Virus record (IMG/VR): IMGVR_UViG_3300033183_000354
Span: 88,720 to 152,719 of that record
DNA from: a virus
Direction: 5' to 3' (one strand)
DNA: 64,000 bases
The translations under genes and the position numbers were made by a program. The notes beneath the pieces were generated by a model. That model ran no database searches. It was given only the letters and a program-made list of their open reading frames with translations, and was not told the origin of the DNA. Positions 1-6,227 of this stretch are shown in pieces (the first letter of the stretch is position 1; the number at the start of each line of letters is the position of its first letter).

Positions 1-150
1 AAAGATAAAACTTATTTCGCGAAGATATGGAAGGGTGAAGAATATCTTAATTTTGTCTATGATGTTAATCACCCATGGGAAGAAGAAGCTTATCGTTTAC
101 AGGAGGTAATTTTAGAAGCATGGAAACGTACTCGTTCGGGATCCCCTTGA
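1..150 (+). CDS. C-terminal end of an unidentified phage protein (partial)
   Basis: The window opens inside a reading frame that starts upstream and stops with TGA at 148-150. Only the last 49 residues are visible. They are mixed charged and aromatic, with a patch reading NHPWEEEAY near the middle and a basic tail. I do not recognise the family. Its last 31 bases overlap the next gene, whose ribosome binding site (AGGAGG at 101-106) lies inside this frame, so the two are probably translated as a coupled pair. Confidence 0.6.
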   Translation, partial: KDKTYFAKIWKGEEYLNFVYDVNHPWEEEAYRLQEVILEAWKRTRSGSP

Positions 151-392
151 AACCGGTGGATCAAACTGACAAAGAAGCTGAATACTACCGTGACATGGTA
201 GTAAAACAAGGCGATCATATTGAACTGCTCAAGCAAAATGTTCATGAATTACAAGGTCAACTACAGCAAGCATATCGTCGAATCGCTGAATTGAGAGAAG
301 CACTCGATGTAGAAATTGGAGAAAAACAAAATGAAGAAAATCTTATTGTCGACTACACCCTTATTCCTACTCGCAACGACAGCATTCGCTGA
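120..392 (+). CDS. Small coiled-coil phage protein, unknown function
   Basis: A 90-residue protein. The ATG at 120 is preferred over an in-frame start at 75 because AGGAGG lies 13 bases upstream. The middle (about residues 27-65) is rich in Leu, Gln and Glu with heptad-like spacing (LLKQNVHELQGQLQQAYRRI), which predicts a coiled coil, so it probably oligomerises or binds a partner. No catalytic motif is visible. It overlaps the following signal-peptide gene by about 60 bases in another frame. I do not recognise a specific T4 homologue. Confidence 0.65.
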   Translation: METYSFGIPLKPVDQTDKEAEYYRDMVVKQGDHIELLKQNVHELQGQLQQAYRRIAELREALDVEIGEKQNEENLIVDYTLIPTRNDSIR

Positions 393-717
393 GACTACTC
401 AAGATCATTATAAAACTGTTATTGTTCAAAAGCCATATACAGTTGAAATCTGTACTCAAGGCAACAACAAGTCAGAAGTTCAAAACTTTCTAGAAGGAGC
501 TATTGTAGGTGGTGCTATTGGCAATAACATTCCTGGTGAAAAGAATGGTGGAGCGCTCGGAGCATTCTTAGGTGGTGTACTCAATACTGAGAGAAACAAA
601 GGACCTCAGTGTCGTACCGAAACACGATATGAGGAAGAGACAAAGACAATCTATTCTCATTCAACTGTTACCTTTACGCATGAAGGTCGTCAATACTCAC
701 TGAGGTTTCAGAAATAA
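331..717 (+). CDS. Secreted glycine-zipper protein
   Basis: The product begins with a typical Sec signal peptide: two lysines, a hydrophobic core (LLSTTPLFLLATTA) and an AFA-E cleavage site near residue 20. The ATG at 331 is chosen because it puts the signal peptide at the N-terminus; the upstream TTG at 316 would add four charged residues. Residues about 56-85 hold small-residue repeats (GAIVGGAIGNNIPG, GGALGAFLGGV) typical of glycine-zipper membrane proteins, followed by two cysteines and a beta-rich tail. It probably acts in the periplasm or envelope of the infected cell, perhaps in superinfection exclusion or envelope stress; this role is inferred. Its stop overlaps the glutaredoxin start by one base, so the two are co-translated. 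Confidence 0.7.
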   Translation: MKKILLSTTPLFLLATTAFAETTQDHYKTVIVQKPYTVEICTQGNNKSEVQNFLEGAIVGGAIGNNIPGEKNGGALGAFLGGVLNTERNKGPQCRTETRYEEETKTIYSHSTVTFTHEGRQYSLRFQK

Positions 718-965
718 TGTACACCGTCTACTCAAAAGCAGGATGCATCTTTTGCGATGCAGCAATGGATCTAATGGATCGCCATCACATTCAATACAAA
801 GAAATCAAAGTTCATCTAGACGAAGGTGCTCGAGCTCTATTCAAGCAGAGAAAATGGACAACTGTTCCTCAGATTATTGATGATAACGGCATCCATATTG
901 GTGGCTATGAGGACTTTAAAAAAAGTCTGATTGTTGAAAACCCAGCCGAGGTAAATTCATTTTAA
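717..965 (+). CDS. Glutaredoxin
   Basis: An 82-residue thioredoxin-fold protein of normal glutaredoxin length. The N-terminal strand is followed by the dithiol active site CIFC (residues 10-13), then the cis-proline motif TVPQI (about 48-52) and a glycine pair (IGGYEDF) that contacts glutathione. Glutaredoxins reduce disulfides and supply electrons to ribonucleotide reductase; T4 encodes a comparable protein (nrdC), and a role in nucleotide synthesis is inferred from that. The ATG overlaps the previous stop (TAATG). A sigma70-like promoter for the next operon begins 22 bases after the stop. Confidence 0.9.
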   Translation: MYTVYSKAGCIFCDAAMDLMDRHHIQYKEIKVHLDEGARALFKQRKWTTVPQIIDDNGIHIGGYEDFKKSLIVENPAEVNSF

Positions 966-987
966 TTGAAAAAAGTGCATTTTTTAG

Positions 988-1016
988 TGTACATTTACTG
1001 AGAGTTGTAGTATAAT
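988..1016 (+). promoter_or_regulatory. Sigma70-like early promoter
   Basis: TGTACA (988-993) as -35, a 17-base spacer ending in TTGTAG, and a perfect TATAAT -10 (1011-1016). The same layout occurs at 5392, 6199 and 9138. An upstream block TGC-A-TTTTTT at 976-985 is shared with the 5392 promoter. It would start transcription near 1023, just before the gene at 1047. Confidence 0.75.
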
Positions 1017-1046
1017 ATATACATGATTGAAAAAGAGGAGCTAATC

Positions 1047-1346
1047 ATGTCTTACATTATGGAAAAAAATCTCGTCGATTACATCAACGCTCAGCGCGCT
1101 GAGGCCGAAGAGTTCTCAAAGCAGCCTGGCTGTTGGATGGGTAAGATGGTCGATCCCGCTGATATCGAATACTGGAGCCAGCGTGTTCCTTCCGGTACTC
1201 TCAAAGAGTTCCAGCGTATCCAACTCATCGAGGATGCGTACTATATCACCGCTGATCATGTCAGCAAGTCGTATGCTCGGTCTCTCGAGTTTCATAAGTG
1301 GACCGATGAGAAGATTGAGGCTCATATAGAAAGGATGTGTGCATGA
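1047..1346 (+). CDS. Conserved small T4-like phage protein, unknown function
   Basis: 99 residues. The ATG at 1047 is preferred over the in-frame ATG at 1023, because AGGAG lies 8 bases upstream of 1047 and the 1023 codon coincides with the expected transcription start. The sequence pattern (YINAQRAEAEEFSKQPGCW, then a DPADIEYWSQR stretch) resembles small acidic proteins found in many T4-like marine phages that have no assigned function. It is the first gene behind a strong early promoter, so it may be expressed at the start of infection and act on the host; this is inference. Its stop overlaps the next start (ATGA). Confidence 0.75.
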   Translation: MSYIMEKNLVDYINAQRAEAEEFSKQPGCWMGKMVDPADIEYWSQRVPSGTLKEFQRIQLIEDAYYITADHVSKSYARSLEFHKWTDEKIEAHIERMCA

Positions 1347-1561
1347 TGGAGTACGCAGGTTCAGGATCTCCCTTTGTTCGAGGCGGTATGGATAGCTATT
1401 ATCGCAGACCTCGCTGTCCTCACTATCACATGAATGGTATTAATGAATACGGCAATCCGTGTATTAATAGAGTCTATGATCTGACCGAAGAACAGATCAA
1501 AGAATATCATGCTGGTTATGATGAGAACGAAGAGCGCGGTGACTATAAGGATTGGGGTTAA
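1343..1561 (+). CDS. Small Cys/His-containing phage protein
   Basis: 72 residues from the ATG that overlaps the previous stop (ATGA at 1343-1346); a GTG at 1337 is an alternative. The middle reads CPHYHMNG, then GNPCINR; with the two cysteines and two histidines this could form a small metal site, but the spacing does not match a family I know. The C-terminus is acidic and Tyr-rich. Second gene of the early operon that starts at the 988 promoter. Function unknown. Confidence 0.6.
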   Translation: MMEYAGSGSPFVRGGMDSYYRRPRCPHYHMNGINEYGNPCINRVYDLTEEQIKEYHAGYDENEERGDYKDWG

Positions 1562-1563
1562 TC

Positions 1564-1665
1564 ATGAAAATCATTATAGGTATTCTCATGATATTACTAT
1601 TAGGTTATAATGATTGGGAATTATTAGATATATTACAACGACATGTAGTAGAGTTTTTAAAATGA
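1564..1665 (+). CDS. 33-residue putative membrane peptide
   Basis: A short frame starting two bases after the previous stop and ending with TGA that overlaps the next ATG (ATGA at 1662). The first 15 residues (MKIIIGILMILLLGY) form a hydrophobic helix long enough to insert in a membrane, followed by a charged tail. Tight fit between two genes and the coupled junction support it as a real gene. Phages use such peptides for lysis timing or envelope effects, but no function can be assigned here. Confidence 0.5.
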   Translation: MKIIIGILMILLLGYNDWELLDILQRHVVEFLK

Positions 1666-1829
1666 CATCACAAGAATTCGAATTATTTGAACGTCGCATT
1701 GATAACTGTTTTCGTGCAGCAGATCTTGCTAATGATCCAGATTTTAAGAAACTTTGGTATCAAACTGCAATGGCTCTGCTACGTAAAATGAATTATAGAA
1801 TGAATGGCTCCGTAGCTCAGCTGGATTAG
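1662..1829 (+). CDS. Small helical phage protein ending inside tRNA-Arg
   Basis: 55 residues from the ATG in the ATGA junction at 1662. The body (residues 3-45) is helical and charged (EFELFERRIDNCFRAADLAND). The last eight codons (NGSVAQLD) are read from the 5' end of the tRNA-Arg gene, and the stop codon lies in its D-arm. Either this overlap is tolerated, with the tRNA processed from the same transcript, or the frame was extended when the tRNA arrived. Function unknown. Confidence 0.55.
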   Translation: MTSQEFELFERRIDNCFRAADLANDPDFKKLWYQTAMALLRKMNYRMNGSVAQLD

Positions 1830-1883
1830 AGCAATTGCCTTCTAAGCAATGGGTCGGGGGTTCGAGTCCTCCCGGAGTCGCCA
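1806..1883 (+). tRNA. tRNA-Arg (anticodon UCU)
   Basis: Cloverleaf with acceptor GGCTCCG/CGGAGTC, anticodon stem ATTGC/GCAAT, loop CTTCTAA (anticodon TCT), T-arm GGGGG-TTCGAGT-CCTCC and encoded CCA at 1881-1883. It reads AGA codons, which suit an AT-rich genome. First of three tandem tRNA genes. Confidence 0.95.
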
Positions 1884-1888
1884 ATATT

Positions 1889-1978
1889 GGAGGGCTGGCA
1901 GAGTCTGGCTTAATGCACCTGGTTTGAAACCAGGAGATGGGCAACCATCCGGGGGTTCGAATCCCTCGCCCTCCGCCA
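1889..1978 (+). tRNA. tRNA-Ser (anticodon UGA)
   Basis: Acceptor GGAGGGC/GCCCTCC, anticodon stem CCTGG/CCAGG with loop TTTGAAA (anticodon TGA), a long class II variable arm (ATGG...CCAT), T-loop TTCGAAT and encoded CCA. It reads UCA codons. Starts five bases after tRNA-Arg. Confidence 0.95.
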
Positions 1979-1981
1979 TAT

Positions 1982-2066
1982 GCGGGCGTGGTGGAATAGG
2001 TAGACACACAGGACTTAAAATCCTGAGGCTTAGGCCGTGAGAGTTCGAGTCTCTCCGTCCGTACCA
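1982..2066 (+). tRNA. tRNA-Leu (anticodon UAA)
   Basis: Acceptor GCGGGCG/CGTCCGT (two G-U pairs), anticodon stem CAGGA/TCCTG with loop CTTAAAA (anticodon TAA), class II variable arm, T-loop TTCGAGT and encoded CCA at 2064-2066. It reads UUA, the favoured Leu codon of AT-rich genomes. Only three bases separate it from tRNA-Ser. Confidence 0.95.
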
Positions 2067-2084
2067 AATTATATGAGGTGTTAT

Positions 2085-2366
2085 ATGTTAGGTAAAGATT
2101 TTTGGGAAGATTTAGATATTGATGCTGCTGAATTTAATGTTCAGATTGAAGTATCTGCAAAAGCATTAATTGATGAATGGGGTTCTAAGTTGACTGAAGC
2201 TGATCTTCTAAAACTAAATGCATATGTACATGCTCAAGATAAATCGATCGAAGGATCTATTGCAGCATCTGCGCTTGAATACTACTTAACTAAAGATTAT
2301 AATCCACAGTTTATCCATTACTATGAGTCAAAGAAAAAAGCTCCGTGGTGGAAATTCTGGAAATAA
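2085..2366 (+). CDS. Small acidic protein with Trp-rich basic tail
   Basis: 93 residues. The ATG at 2085 has GAGG about 8 bases upstream; the longer frame from 2037 would start inside tRNA-Leu and is rejected. Most of the protein is acidic and helical; the end is a short cationic aromatic tail (KKKAPWWKFWK), a pattern that often sits at a membrane surface. A membrane-proximal role is therefore possible. The family is not recognised. Confidence 0.65.
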   Translation: MLGKDFWEDLDIDAAEFNVQIEVSAKALIDEWGSKLTEADLLKLNAYVHAQDKSIEGSIAASALEYYLTKDYNPQFIHYYESKKKAPWWKFWK

Positions 2367-2374
2367 ATAGTAGT

Positions 2375-2533
2375 ATGAGAAAATTAAACGTTACACTTGG
2401 CGATATTGTCGTCATTCTTCCTTTTGCTTGGGTTATATCACAGTCATTACTGTATATGAATTTTTTTTGGGCAATAGGTGCTTTATTTTTATTTGACGTT
2501 TATGCTGCCAATAGGAGGAGATGGAATGTCTGA
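2375..2533 (+). CDS. Small two-helix membrane protein
   Basis: 52 residues from the ATG at 2375. Two hydrophobic stretches are visible (about residues 10-26, DIVVILPFAWVISQSLL, and 28-42, MNFFWAIGALFLFDV), followed by a basic end (ANRRRWNV), which suggests a small inner-membrane protein with its C-terminus in the cytoplasm. It overlaps the next gene by 8 bases. No clear Shine-Dalgarno motif precedes it, so it may be translated by coupling. Function unknown. Confidence 0.5.
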   Translation: MRKLNVTLGDIVVILPFAWVISQSLLYMNFFWAIGALFLFDVYAANRRRWNV

Positions 2534-2789
2534 TGATATTTTTGATTTTGGTTTTACTGCTGTAGATGAGACAGAACTAAAAGCAGTTCAAGATGTTGCT
2601 GCCAAAGCAGAATCTTTGGGTGCTAATGCACTAAACACTCAAGAAAAACTTGATAAACTATATAATGCCATCACACCTCTGCTTAACAACCTTAAGAAGA
2701 ATCCAGAAAAAGAATATATCCTTTGGCCTAATCGTATTGAAAAGGTTGAGGCATTCGAGGATTATTTGTATAAGATTTACTCAAAATGA
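2526..2789 (+). CDS. Conserved T4-like phage protein, unknown function
   Basis: 87 residues from the ATG at 2526, behind a strong AGGAGG (about 2514-2519). The sequence MSDDIFDFGFTAVDE and the later NPEKEYILWPNR block match a short protein family widely found in T4-like phages, including cyanophages, without known function. The middle is a predicted helix with heptad character. Its stop overlaps the next start (ATGA), linking it to the 2OG oxygenase gene. Confidence 0.75.
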   Translation: MSDDIFDFGFTAVDETELKAVQDVAAKAESLGANALNTQEKLDKLYNAITPLLNNLKKNPEKEYILWPNRIEKVEAFEDYLYKIYSK

Positions 2790-3757
2790 CTTTTTACGAC
2801 GACCAAATTATCCTAAATAAAAAGATAGAGAATTTTCTTTCCTCTGATTTAATTCAAGAAATAAAAGATAATTTCTTAGAATGTGAAGAATTAATTAAAG
2901 AAGAATATGATAGAGATGAAAAATATGATGGATTAAATGAATTTTATTTCACATATACTGGAGAATATTTTTTAAATGATCATGCTCTATTAAAAAATAG
3001 GTCTAACTTTGATCAAATGGTTTTAGTGCCAGAACACATGCATATTAAGGTTAGAGAAAAATTATCTAAAATGTTTTTCGCTGATATTTTTGATGAAATT
3101 AAAGAACATATAGAAAACACGATCGGCTTAGGATACGTTGAACGATTAGCATTCATGAATATGCCAAGTGATTTTCAAATTCACACAGATAGTTTAGATG
3201 TAAAAAATAGATTTATAAAACGACCAAATAATTGGGATGATTTAAAAAAAGAAGATTATCATCCAGACAACGTAACTAATTGGCCGATTTATCAAGGGTT
3301 AATTAATATTGACGCACCTTCTAATAACGGAACTATAATTTTTGATCAATGGTTTCCATATTCAGTTTATTGGTCTCCGCAAAATACTTCTAAAGAAACT
3401 GATGGAACCAGAAGCGCTAAGAAAGATATTATATTTTTTTATTCTGACGATCAACCACATAGATTTGAAGAAAGCATTAGAAATTTTACTGGCCAAGAAA
3501 TATCAGAAAAAGATTTCAATTTATTAATTGAAAAATCTCCAAGACCAGATAGAGTTAAAAAAGATGAATACTATGGATTATCGATTGATTCATTAATGAC
3601 TTTCGATACTCCAGGAACTCTTAATATGTGGGACAGTAAAAAGTTTCATAAAACGATACCGTTTAAGCACCATGGTAAAAATCAAAATAGATTAGTTTTA
3701 CAATTTATTGCAATGAAAAAACCATTATTTTATAAAACAGGGCATACTATATTTTAG
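2786..3757 (+). CDS. 2-oxoglutarate/Fe(II)-dependent oxygenase
   Basis: 323 residues. The iron-binding facial triad is visible: HxD as IHTD (His133, Asp135) and a distal His288 in MWDSKKFHKTIPF, with Arg302 in NRLVLQF placed to bind 2-oxoglutarate. Such enzymes couple 2OG decarboxylation to hydroxylation of a protein, nucleic acid or small molecule; the substrate cannot be read from the sequence. Double-stranded beta-helix oxygenases are common accessory genes of marine T4-like phages. The gene looks more AT-rich than its neighbours, and its end overlaps the end of a convergent paralogue by 11 bases. Confidence 0.8.
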   Translation: MTFYDDQIILNKKIENFLSSDLIQEIKDNFLECEELIKEEYDRDEKYDGLNEFYFTYTGEYFLNDHALLKNRSNFDQMVLVPEHMHIKVREKLSKMFFADIFDEIKEHIENTIGLGYVERLAFMNMPSDFQIHTDSLDVKNRFIKRPNNWDDLKKEDYHPDNVTNWPIYQGLINIDAPSNNGTIIFDQWFPYSVYWSPQNTSKETDGTRSAKKDIIFFYSDDQPHRFEESIRNFTGQEISEKDFNLLIEKSPRPDRVKKDEYYGLSIDSLMTFDTPGTLNMWDSKKFHKTIPFKHHGKNQNRLVLQFIAMKKPLFYKTGHTIF

Positions 3758-4703
3758 ATCTACAAACAAATTGTAAAACTTTTCTACTTGTTTGATCTTC
3801 AAATTTATATGGCATCTGACAATGATATCGTCGACTATCCCATAGACTAGTAGTTCCAGGTTTATCAAAAAAGAAAAGTTTTTCTAAGCTGAGTCCATAA
3901 CCTTGATCTCTATTAAATTTCCCATTATCTACTAAATTATTGGTTATCATATTGAAATCATCATCAGAAAATGGTTTGTATGTAAAATTTTTTATAGTGT
4001 GACCAAATCGCGTTGGTGAATCATCTTTATAAAATGTAATAAAGGGATATCCACATATAGTATTTTTATATCCCGAATATTCTTTATCAAATGCAAGATA
4101 CGTTGTAAAAGGAAACATCTGATCAAATAGGATTGTTCCATGAGTCGTAGGAGCATTAATATTAATTAATCCTTGGTATATGTTCATTCTATTGATATAA
4201 TCGTCTTGCATATAATCTTTTTGAATTAGACTATCCCAATCATCTGGTCTATCCATATATTTGTCTTTTACTGCTAATCTATCAGTATGAATTTCAAATG
4301 AGGATTTCATATTCATGAATTCAAACCAAGCTATTTTAATATTAGAATCATTTAATCGAGTAAGTATTTTTTCTTTGTATTCAAAAATTTTATCATTTAA
4401 ATCTTTTAATTCAATTGCTGCATATTCCTTAAAATCTTCTATTAACTCTAAACGTTCTAACTTTGAATAAAATAAGACTTCATTAATAGTAAAATCCATT
4501 ATAATTCCAGTCTCTTTTTCATCATCAAAATGGTGGAATATTGAATGTAATCTTAATTGAGAAATGGGTCGAGTACTTCCCCAATAATCTTGGGCGATTC
4601 TTTCGGCATACTGGTCAAAGATAGATTCGAGTTCTGCTGCTTCTTCGACAGAGAAAAAATCTTTATCTTGAATAGTAGGATAAATATAATCGTTATCTAA
4701 CAT
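3747..4703 (-). CDS. 2-oxoglutarate/Fe(II)-dependent oxygenase, paralogue
   Basis: 318 residues and clearly related to the preceding plus-strand protein: both have the blocks xxFxIHTD, RPxxWDxL, GLINIxAP and SLWDSRRYH. The iron ligands are His139, Asp141 and His294, with Arg307 as the probable 2OG ligand. The pair is convergent, so an inverted duplication or two separate acquisitions are possible. An exact late element TATAAATA lies five bases before the ATG, so late and possibly leaderless expression is suggested. Visibly AT-rich. Substrate unknown. Confidence 0.8.
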   Translation of the reverse strand: MLDNDYIYPTIQDKDFFSVEEAAELESIFDQYAERIAQDYWGSTRPISQLRLHSIFHHFDDEKETGIIMDFTINEVLFYSKLERLELIEDFKEYAAIELKDLNDKIFEYKEKILTRLNDSNIKIAWFEFMNMKSSFEIHTDRLAVKDKYMDRPDDWDSLIQKDYMQDDYINRMNIYQGLININAPTTHGTILFDQMFPFTTYLAFDKEYSGYKNTICGYPFITFYKDDSPTRFGHTIKNFTYKPFSDDDFNMITNNLVDNGKFNRDQGYGLSLEKLFFFDKPGTTSLWDSRRYHCQMPYKFEDQTSRKVLQFVCRSKI

Positions 4704-4708
4704 AGGAA

Positions 4709-4716
4709 TATTTATA
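4709..4716 (-). promoter_or_regulatory. T4-type late promoter, five bases from a start codon
   Basis: Plus strand reads TATTTATA, i.e. TATAAATA on the minus strand, followed by five bases and then ATG of the minus-strand oxygenase. In T4 the element spans about -13 to -6, which would place +1 on the A of the ATG. The same spacing is seen at 14900 and 60899. Confidence 0.65.
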
Positions 4717-5357
4717 TGGCATTTTTAGTACATCCACTTCCACCTATTCCAGTCTATGTAAAAAAAGAATATCTGTATGATCTAGAAAGGGGTCACGGTG
4801 AATATACACCTGGCATCTGGATCGCAGTTAAATCAATACAATATAAAGCACTTTATTTCGAAACCCTATTAACAGATTATGGAGCACTATATGATAAACT
4901 CCCTTTGGTAGCGTTTGTTCATAGCCTTGATCATAGCGACCTTCCTCTCGATGTTCTTCAGCTTTGGGATTGTTTTGATTATGACATTACTGTAGTTCAA
5001 AAACCACTATTAAGCAGATGTGAATTCTTTGGAAAGGATCGCAAGATGCATTCGGGTGAGTATATGTTTACTATTGATAACGCTCATCGAGATCATGCAT
5101 ATCTTGATACTAACTTTAGTGAACACGATCCTGAACATAAGTCATTCAATATCATTAAGTTAGATAGTGGTCAGTTTGCTGCTCAACCAAACAATAGAGT
5201 CATCTTTAGAGACTCAAGCCTTACACCTGAGAAGTTACTGATGCCAGATTTTAAAGTCTGTACTCAGAACTATGCAGTAGAGACTGAACCAAAATGGTCA
5301 GTTGGCCACACAGACGAATGGCAATACAAGACTGAAGATGAAAAAAATCACATCTAA
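4716..5357 (+). CDS. Conserved phage protein, unknown function
   Basis: 213 residues starting at the ATG at 4716, with AGGA eight bases upstream. The protein is mixed alpha/beta in composition, rich in His and Tyr, with blocks PGIWIAVKSIQYKALYFE and SGEYMFTIDNAHRDHAYLD. No signal peptide, membrane helix or known catalytic motif is evident. It is divergent from the oxygenase at 4703. A weak hairpin follows the stop. I do not recognise a characterised family. Confidence 0.65.
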   Translation: MAFLVHPLPPIPVYVKKEYLYDLERGHGEYTPGIWIAVKSIQYKALYFETLLTDYGALYDKLPLVAFVHSLDHSDLPLDVLQLWDCFDYDITVVQKPLLSRCEFFGKDRKMHSGEYMFTIDNAHRDHAYLDTNFSEHDPEHKSFNIIKLDSGQFAAQPNNRVIFRDSSLTPEKLLMPDFKVCTQNYAVETEPKWSVGHTDEWQYKTEDEKNHI

Positions 5358-5371
5358 TTGTTTTTATTAGA
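5353..5371 (+). terminator. Weak hairpin at gene end
   Basis: TCTAAT (5353-5358) pairs with ATTAGA (5366-5371) around a T-rich loop; an A/T-rich tract and TTTTTTT (5384-5390) follow. The stem is short and AT-only, so termination would be inefficient at best. It overlaps the last codon and stop of the preceding gene. Confidence 0.3.
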
Positions 5372-5391
5372 TAAAATAATGCGTTTTTTTG

Positions 5392-5420
5392 TGTACATTG
5401 CCTAAAGATTGTAGTAGTAT
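5392..5420 (+). promoter_or_regulatory. Sigma70-like early promoter
   Basis: TGTACA (5392-5397), 17-base spacer ending TTGTAG, then TAGTAT (5415-5420). The upstream TGC-G-TTTTTTT block sits exactly 12 bases before TGTACA, as at 976. A perfect TATAAT at 5426-5431 could serve as an alternative -10 but has no matching -35 at normal spacing. Confidence 0.6.
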
Positions 5421-5447
5421 AGTCCTATAATCAAAGAGGAGTTTATT

Positions 5448-5684
5448 ATGATTATTAAACCTGAAGATCGTCTGGCTTATATCAAAAAAGCTGCAGCCAA
5501 GTTTAACAAAAAAGTTAAGCGGAATGCTCGTGTTCGCGACTATACCACTCCTGTCGAAGATCGTAGCACTGACGACTCTGTTAACATCAACGCTTGGACT
5601 GATGCCGAAAAGTATGTCGACGAATATTATGGCGATCGCGTACGTGGTCAAACTGCATACGAATCATATGAAGGATGGAACTAA
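5448..5684 (+). CDS. Small basic N-terminal phage protein
   Basis: 78 residues, first gene of the operon behind the 5392 promoter, with AGAGGAG eight bases upstream of the ATG. The N-terminal half is basic and helical (YIKKAAAKFNKKVKRNARVR); the C-terminal half is acidic with Tyr and Asp. This charge division could suit nucleic acid or RNA polymerase binding, but that is a guess. TAATG junction with the next gene. Confidence 0.65.
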   Translation: MIIKPEDRLAYIKKAAAKFNKKVKRNARVRDYTTPVEDRSTDDSVNINAWTDAEKYVDEYYGDRVRGQTAYESYEGWN

Positions 5685-5836
5685 TGTTTGAAGTATTTCT
5701 CACAAATTTTGGCTTTACTCACAGCTCTCATAAAACTTTAGAAGATGCGATTAAGGCTGCCAAGAATACTGGTTTTCAGTGTCACATCTTTAAGAGTACA
5801 GATCCTTTCACTATCTTAAAGACGGTATGGAACTAA
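5684..5836 (+). CDS. 50-residue phage protein
   Basis: Starts at the ATG overlapping the previous stop (TAATG at 5682-5686) and ends TAA at 5834-5836, itself overlapping the next ATG. The product (MFEVFLTNFGFTHSSHKTLE at the start, ILKTVWN at the end) has alternating hydrophobic residues and a helix with DAIKAAKNTG, giving a small alpha/beta domain. The perfect coupling on both sides argues that it is real despite its size. Function unknown. Confidence 0.6.
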   Translation: MFEVFLTNFGFTHSSHKTLEDAIKAAKNTGFQCHIFKSTDPFTILKTVWN

Positions 5837-6195
5837 TGACTATGCATCTTGTTCATGGTATGTCTACCACATCAACTCGAAAGCGTAAGACCAAGCGTAC
5901 TCCTGGCTGGCAGAAAGCCGAAGCTAAACACAATGCTTGGCTGCGTAAGATGGGTGTGCATCCTGATCAGCTCAAAACAAAGGAGAAATCAAGTGGCGCG
6001 AGTATTCCGAATTATGCAGAGACACGCTTCAGCATCCCGACGTCGGACGTCGTTACACCCATCGCAGGAAAGCGAAAGGCACAAGAGTATTCAGGAGACT
6101 ACATCGTCGGGCTCGCAACAATGCACAAATCAAACACAGTTCCAGTGGGTAGATCCGATTCCCCAGAAATATATGCACAAATGAGGCGAAATTAA
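5836..6195 (+). CDS. Conserved basic phage protein, unknown function
   Basis: 119 residues from the ATG at 5836, which overlaps the previous stop; an upstream in-frame ATG at 5827 lies inside the previous gene. The N-terminal part has a basic segment (TRKRKTKRTPGWQKAEAKH) followed by a HNAWLRKMGVHPDQL helix, and the C-terminus has QEYSGDYIVG. This pattern occurs in a family of uncharacterised proteins of T4-like marine phages. Nucleic acid binding is possible from the charge, not shown. Confidence 0.7.
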   Translation: MTMHLVHGMSTTSTRKRKTKRTPGWQKAEAKHNAWLRKMGVHPDQLKTKEKSSGASIPNYAETRFSIPTSDVVTPIAGKRKAQEYSGDYIVGLATMHKSNTVPVGRSDSPEIYAQMRRN

Positions 6196-6198
6196 TGG

Positions 6199-6227
6199 TT
6201 TACTTTTGTGGAAAACTGTAGTAGAAT
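6199..6227 (+). promoter_or_regulatory. Sigma70-like promoter before a structured non-coding stretch
   Basis: TTTACT (6199-6204), 17-base spacer ending CTGTAG, and TAGAAT (6222-6227). The TGTAG-TA junction at the -10 is the same as at 1011 and 5415. Expected start near 6234, at the beginning of 240 bases with no convincing gene. Confidence 0.6.

Noticed and set aside
1744-2067. 107-residue minus-strand frame over the tRNA cluster
   Set aside because: It is antisense to three clear tRNAs and reads the typical false peptides such frames give (GGIRTPGW, PGGLEPPTH). Not a gene.
5426-5431. TATAAT as the -10 of the 5392 promoter
   Set aside because: It lacks a -35 at normal distance, while TAGTAT at 5415 keeps the 17-base spacing and TGTAG seen at the related sites. 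It remains a second option.
5849-6184. 111-residue frame overlapping the conserved basic protein
   Set aside because: Same strand in another frame; the gene at 5836 has coupled start, conserved blocks and better composition.
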